The notes under the pieces were generated by a model, which was given only the letters and a program-made list of their open reading frames with translations, was not told where the DNA came from and did not search any database. Below are positions 58,671 to 64,000 of a stretch of 64,000 nt of DNA, one piece after another (positions within the stretch are counted from its first letter, which is position 1; each line of letters starts with the position of its first letter). The position numbers and the translations under genes were made by a program. Source of the stretch: Tachypleus tridentatus (lineage: Eukaryota; Arthropoda; Merostomata; Xiphosura; Limulidae). Location of the stretch: positions 47,092,035 to 47,156,034 of the forward strand of contig NC_134831.1 of the NCBI RefSeq assembly GCF_004210375.1, read 5' to 3'.

Positions 58671-59881
58671 ATCCGTAATGACGAAAAACTCAATTGTAAA
58701 GAAAAATATATATGTAAAAACGGCTGGCATGGGTTGAGATTTTTTTTTTTTTATGTAGAGGAGCGAACAACGTTTCGACCTTCTTCTGGTACAGATATGT
58801 AGACAACATGATTGCGAGATTCACATCTACAGAACACACGCTTTTTTTTTCAATCACACTAACCCAATACATCTCAACATTAACTTCACATGTGAACAGG
58901 ATGAAAGCAAATAACATTTCTTAACCTCAAAATTACAAGAACTGATACACAATTTAAAACAGAATTCCACAGGAACTCACCCACACTGGACTATACATTC
59001 CTTGGGACTCAGCACATGAAACAAAACAAAAACTCAACATACTAAGAAACCAAATAAACACAGCCATAAAACTATGCTCACCAGATAAAATTAACGACGA
59101 ATTAGATAAAATAAAATACTTCATCAACATCAATAAGTTCCCTCCACAAACCGTAGAAAACATTATACGCATACACCTAGACAAAAAGCAAAATCAACTA
59201 ACAAAAGTAAACATATCCCATGAATTAAAAAATCAAGAAACCATATACTGCTGTATACCATATATTCCCGACATCAGCAGACAAATAACCAACATTTGGC
59301 AAAAACTAATAACAAAATATGACATTCCAATTAATACCAAATTTATTCAAAAACCCGGCACAAAACTGAGGTCTATACTATGTAAAAACTACACTGACAA
59401 ACACCACACCAACATTATTTATAAAATACAATGTGATAACTGCTACGACTTCTATGTTGGAGAAACAAGTAGAAAAATGGAAACCAGATTTAAAAAGTCA
59501 CATTCACATGTTTTCAAACACTGCAAATCAAATAAACACAACATAATCATAAAAAACACATAAATACTAAATAAAGAAGCAAACATAAGCAAACGCAAAA
59601 TTAAAGAAGCCTTACTCACACAACAACTCAAGCCAAAAATAAACCAATACAAAGGAACACCTTTATACCTATATTAATAAATATAATCAAACATCTAAGC
59701 ATACCCTCTACATTCGTACAATCAAGTATACAATCCCCTTCAAACATGTGGTTAGCTATTGGTCAGTTACCTCTTTCTTTCTTTGTGAACCTTATGATGA
59801 CAGAAGAAGGTCGAAACGTTGTTCACTCCTCTACATAAAAAAAAAATTCTCAGCCCATACCAGCCGTTTTTACATATATAC
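58671..59881 (+). mobile_element. Penelope-like retroelement with GIY-YIG domain (copy B)
   Basis: Counterpart of 38050-39260 with the same target duplication TTTTGTTGTTTA (58659-58670 and 59882-59893). The inverted terminal repeats are slightly fuller: GCGAACAACGTTTCGACC is complete here, whereas A lacks AAC. The GIY-YIG frame continues past YVGETSRKMETRFKSHSH. Confidence 0.85.
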
Positions 59882-60660
59882 TTTTGTTGTTTACTTTGTT
59901 CAAATTCTGAAAAAAAAAACCATTTTCAAAACAATAATTTTTATTATAGCATCAATAGCACACATCAGTTTTGACACCTATTCTTCTAAACTATAGGTAC
60001 AAAAAGAAATACAATATTTTTTTGGTTGGTTGTCTTTCTAAGTTGACCACAAAGCTACACAATGGGCTATCTGTGCTCTGAATTACCCATCACAAGTATC
60101 AAAACTTAGTTTCTAGCGGTGTAAGTCCGCAGACATACCGCTTTGCCAAAGGCACGATCTTCACATGAATCGCCAGTTTTGCCAAATTACAACAAAAAAG
60201 AACCTGGCAAAACATTTTAATGATGACAAGAGGTAAGAAATACAAATTAAATTTTAATATTTAATTCTAAAATTCTCAATAAATATCCTTAAAATGCTTA
60301 TTAATATAACGTAATGAAAATAAGTTTGAGATTTTTTTTCTCATTTTCATACTATAAATTAAAAGAAGAAATCAAACTGTATTTGATATTCAACGAATAA
60401 ACACAATAGCTCAAATACACGTGAAACATTATATTTTAATATTGAAAGTCTTCTAGAGATGATCTATGTATAACTGTATCGTCCCTTTACTTCTATTGCA
60501 TTGTTTTTTAGCATTGCTTTGCATATTTTATTTTACATTTAAGAAATGTTTTTATTACTTTCAAATGGATAAAGAAAACTTTGTAGTTTCAGGTAAAGAA
60601 AGAAAAGTGAATTAATTAAAAAGAAAATGACAACAAAAGTAAAATATTAAAATGAAAAAT

Positions 60661-60777
60661 AGGCCCCTTTCTAGTACAGCGGTAAGTCTACAGATTTATA
60701 ACGCTAAAATCAGGGGTTCGATTCCCCTCGGTGGGCTCAGCAGATAGCCCCATGTGGCTTTGCTGTAAGAAAAACAC
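60661..60777 (+). repeat. SINE family 2, full length (copy B)
   Basis: Identical in structure to 40044-40160 with the same AAAATGAAAAAT target duplication (60649-60660, 60778-60789). Confidence 0.9.
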
Positions 60778-61409
60778 AAAATGAAAAATCAAAATTACAT
60801 TTTTGTCAGTCGTATGAAGTCCATTTTTACTCAATATTTCCGCTACTTGTAACCACGTATAAATTAATGTATACTAATAAGTACGAATCAGTGGTGCTAT
60901 TCAGAACATATTTTGAGTTACATATAAATATATCACTATTCTAACTGATACTGACTTGATACTTTGTTATTTGGGTATGTGATTATTATTAATTCCCTAT
61001 TTAAAGATAACTGGTGGGTTAGAGGTAAATTCATGAATGGACTTAACAAAGCTAAAATCTGTGGATCGATTCCTCGAGGTGAACGGAGAACAAATAGCAG
61101 TTTTTCACTAAACATACAACTGAATTTTGGTATTTTTATTGGGGCAGATACTCCTAATCTATGGATCATTGATTCATATCTTGTCATCGAACATACTTGC
61201 TTTTTCGACCATAAGGTCGTTAAAAATGACAGCGAACCCTACTTTTCTATGGTAAAGAGTAGCCCAAGAGTTGTTAGTGGATGATGTTGACTGATTATCT
61301 TTCCTTTATCTGTTATGAACCGCAAAGGGAAGTCATATTTTAACATTGCATACCGGCAAAATGTGAGCCATATGAAGTTGTTAGATACGAGACGTGATAT
61401 AAAAAGTTG

Positions 61410-64000
61410 AAGTTGAACACCTGGTCAGATTAACAGAAACAATTACTGACAATTCCAATAGAAATGAATGCACTGTCGATATTTTCTCGGTGTCGACAAA
61501 GCATTCGACACTGTCTGGCACTGTGGTCTTAGGTTCCGCTTCACTGAGATAGGCCTACCACCTAGAATTATTCGCTGGCTACCCAACTTTTTGGAAAACG
61601 TAAGATATATGTTAGAGGAACATAATCTAAGTTCTTTACTCTAGAGGTATATACCTCACAAGGAGGGGTTGTTAGCCTTGAGCTATTCATCATGTGTGTA
61701 AGAAATATGTCCCTGAAAGACCCACATTTAGTACTTTCATTACAATTCATGGAGAATGTTGCAGTCTGAAAAAATGCCCTCACCTCATCTATAGCAGCCA
61801 AAATTCTAGAGCCACTAAAAATACAGTAGAATACTGTCAAAAATATCAAATAAATACCTACAAAAAATCAAACGCTAGTATTTTCAAAACAAACAAGACA
61901 CAAAACTAACCCACCAAAATATTATATGTATGAAACACTTCTCCAGACCATATCTTCTGTAAAATGTTTAGACCTAGCCTACAGTTCTAAATTAACGTGG
62001 ATTAACCATATCGACAATATACTTAAGTTTGGAAATGACTAAGTTATGCAAGAAGTCTAACAGGCAAAACTATGGAACCACACTTGATGATATTATCAAA
62101 ACAAAGAAACGCCCAATCATAGAACAGGCATGTCTGGCTGGATAAACATACCACAGAAAGAGATAAATAAATTACAAACAATAAAGAACTGATTACTTAA
62201 CAGCATCCTACAAAGTACGATGCAGCACATCATCCAAATTCATGCACAATTACTCAAACATTTAACTATCGTCAAGAGATTCTTGCATAATTCTCCAAAT
62301 TACTTTATATGAAAAATATGCACAAAAATGACCTACTGTTAACTTGGCCGCTACTACATACATGATGGAAATAGACCTATACACCTTTCGCCATTTAACA
62401 CATATTTTAGCAAAAAGAGTTAATCATGCCACCAAATGCTAGTCTAAACAACCTAGTTTTAACCGAAGTTGAAAACATTCAAAATAATTTTATATGTAAA
62501 ATGCTCTTAAATTAGATTAGAACTGGTGAAATATGGATTATATCCTTCACTGATCGTGAAGTACAGGACTATGTACTATCGAACATTAGTGAAGGTGCAT
62601 ACAACACATGAATGTAACTGCCAATACCAACATGGTCTTTGCCTTAAAGGGATCGAAGTAAGTGCGGTTTCCTCTGCCCCTCATGTTGTATCTACACACA
62701 TTCTGCAACAACTGTATTACACGGTAGAGGAAGGAGAAATAAGTAAATGAACCTGACCTTTACTGGTCTCTAAAGACCTAAATCCCGACAAAAAGAAAGT
62801 GACAACTGCTAACGCACTAAAGACAGTAGACATTACAACAACGCCATAGTAAATACAAACTTAATTAAAGCAGAATACCTTAAATACAAAACGCATCATG
62901 AACGAAACATAAGATCAACACACCATTTGACACTGTATAGCACAACGATTTCAGGTTCCACATGTCAGAAATGGAAGAACCGTGCAGTATTATTCTGTCT
63001 CTTAAACATTTTGGAAAACAGAAAATGTAGAATAAATATTCATAAAACCTTCTCAGACTTATTTACTCTGGAGGCAGGAACAGATAGTTAACCCTATTCC
63101 ATTCTTCATGTAACTTAACAACATGTCTTTCAAACATCCAAATCACGAAGACTTTTCACAGTTTGCTGACGATGTAGAAGTCTTGAAAAGTGCCTCATCC
63201 CATCTATACAGTCCAAACAAACCAGAATAACTGAATATTTCCAAAATACAGCAATAAAATTAAAATAGTGGTCTTTACAAAATTAACGTAAAAATACCAC
63301 TATAATCTATCAAAACTATATGAGAACGGAGCACTTCCATATACTGCTATATATGCTAAATTCTCTGGCCTTACATATGATTCAAAACTAACATAAATAA
63401 ATAATTTCAACTACATCAAAATATGGCAATGTCCAAACTATGTTGGAGGTTAGCTGGTAAAAACAGTGAAGCAACTGCTGCCAATATAGTAAAAATATAT
63501 AAAATATATACGACTTTTAACAGGTGATCCAACTCCAGCATCGATAAATGTTGCACCAAAACTAGTACAAATAAAAACTACAAAAAATACATAATTTAAA
63601 TGTTCTCATCTTAACTTAAAATATGTGTGAATGCAATAATACCATTGGAATTATTAGCGAAGCATAGAACTTTATACAAACAAAGTGTTTGTTACCATAA
63701 TTACCGACATGGACATGGTCTTGAAAGAGGTCAGAGTGAGTGCACAAAGTTAGCTCTGATCGTCTTATACTTATTATTAAAACATTATTCAGGAATCTAC
63801 GACATGTACAGGAGGGTTTGGTTTGTTCTGAATTTCGCAAAAAGCTGCAGAAAGGCTATTTGCACCAGCCGTCCCTAATTTAGCAGAGGGAAGGCAGCTA
63901 CTCATCACCATCCACCGCCAACTTTTACCAACGAATAGTGGGATTAACCATCACATTATAAGAACCTCAAGGTTTAAAAGGCGAGCATGTTTGGTGTGAT
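61410..64000 (+). pseudogene. two successive non-LTR reverse transcriptase remnants (copy B)
   Basis: Counterpart of 40795-43690 with the same broken motifs. B has about 20 extra bases near 61643 containing the palindrome GAGGTATATACCTC. Confidence 0.6.
63814..64000 (-). repeat. tRNA-derived SINE (family 1), cut by the window end (copy B)
   Basis: Same insertion as A 43174-43424, with the left target duplication CATGTACAGGA at 63803-63813. The head lies beyond the window. Confidence 0.88.

Larger units (their letters stand above)
45183..64000 (+). repeat. large direct repeat, copy B (runs off the window)
   Basis: This is the second copy of the unit starting at 23990. Homology begins at GTTATTCAGGCAAA (45183, with 23990), and upstream sequences differ. 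Relative to A it contains 47305-52112, lacks the hAT and lacks A's 34899-37252. The window ends inside the SINE that corresponds to A 43174-43424, so the right end is not seen. Confidence 0.97.

Noticed and set aside
1-64000. CRISPR array, operon or prokaryotic regulatory sites
   Set aside because: Introns, SINEs, LINEs and eukaryotic DNA transposons show that this is animal nuclear DNA; no spaced short repeats were seen.

Overview
The window is AT-rich animal nuclear DNA: introns with GT/AG borders, no operons, and about two thirds recognisable transposon or retroposon remains. The most frequent repeat is a tRNA-headed SINE (B box GGGTTCGCATCCC-like, tail reading GCACAGATAGCC...GTAGCTTTGTGC). 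From memory this family is typical of horseshoe crabs, so a chelicerate, probably a horseshoe crab, is the best guess. That is inference and was not checked against any database. No intact conventional host gene is visible. The only host-type coding sequence is three consecutive exons of a group I p21-activated kinase (PAK) at 13.7-17.4 kb, with clean splice phases but damaged ATP-binding elements.

Layout. 1-2.4 kb: a three-level nest (a hAT MITE inside a short Penelope-like insert inside a SINE). 4.8-13.2 kb: one Tx1/L1-like LINE, interrupted in its endonuclease by a hAT transposon and then rearranged, so that its 5' half and 3' half now lie on opposite strands with part of the hAT duplicated as inverted arms. 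13.7-17.4 kb: PAK exons. 18.1-19.8 kb: a dead non-LTR reverse transcriptase. 20.8-21.6 kb: a dead hAT transposase.

24.0-64.0 kb: two copies of one ~21 kb unit in direct orientation (A from 23990, B from 45183; B runs off the window end). Each unit carries, in order, a Ty3/gypsy integrase remnant, the 3' end of an RNase H-bearing LINE, Penelope N-terminal remains, an ISL2EU-like DNA transposon with a THAP gene and a YqaJ-type gene converging, a Tc1 transposon, a Penelope element with a GIY-YIG domain, SINEs and two LINE remnants. The copies are nearly identical in sequence but differ by three large events. A 3026 bp hAT transposon is present only in A, with a perfect 8 bp target duplication and an empty site in B. 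A 4808 bp block containing most of the LINE is present only in B. A 2354 bp block holding the Tc1 5' part is present only in A. The pair is either a young tandem duplication or two haplotypes placed end to end by the assembler.

The interacting parts are mobile-element partnerships rather than a host pathway: SINEs sharing the 3' tail of the RNase H LINE, a two-gene DNA transposon, and deep nesting that allows relative dating of insertions.
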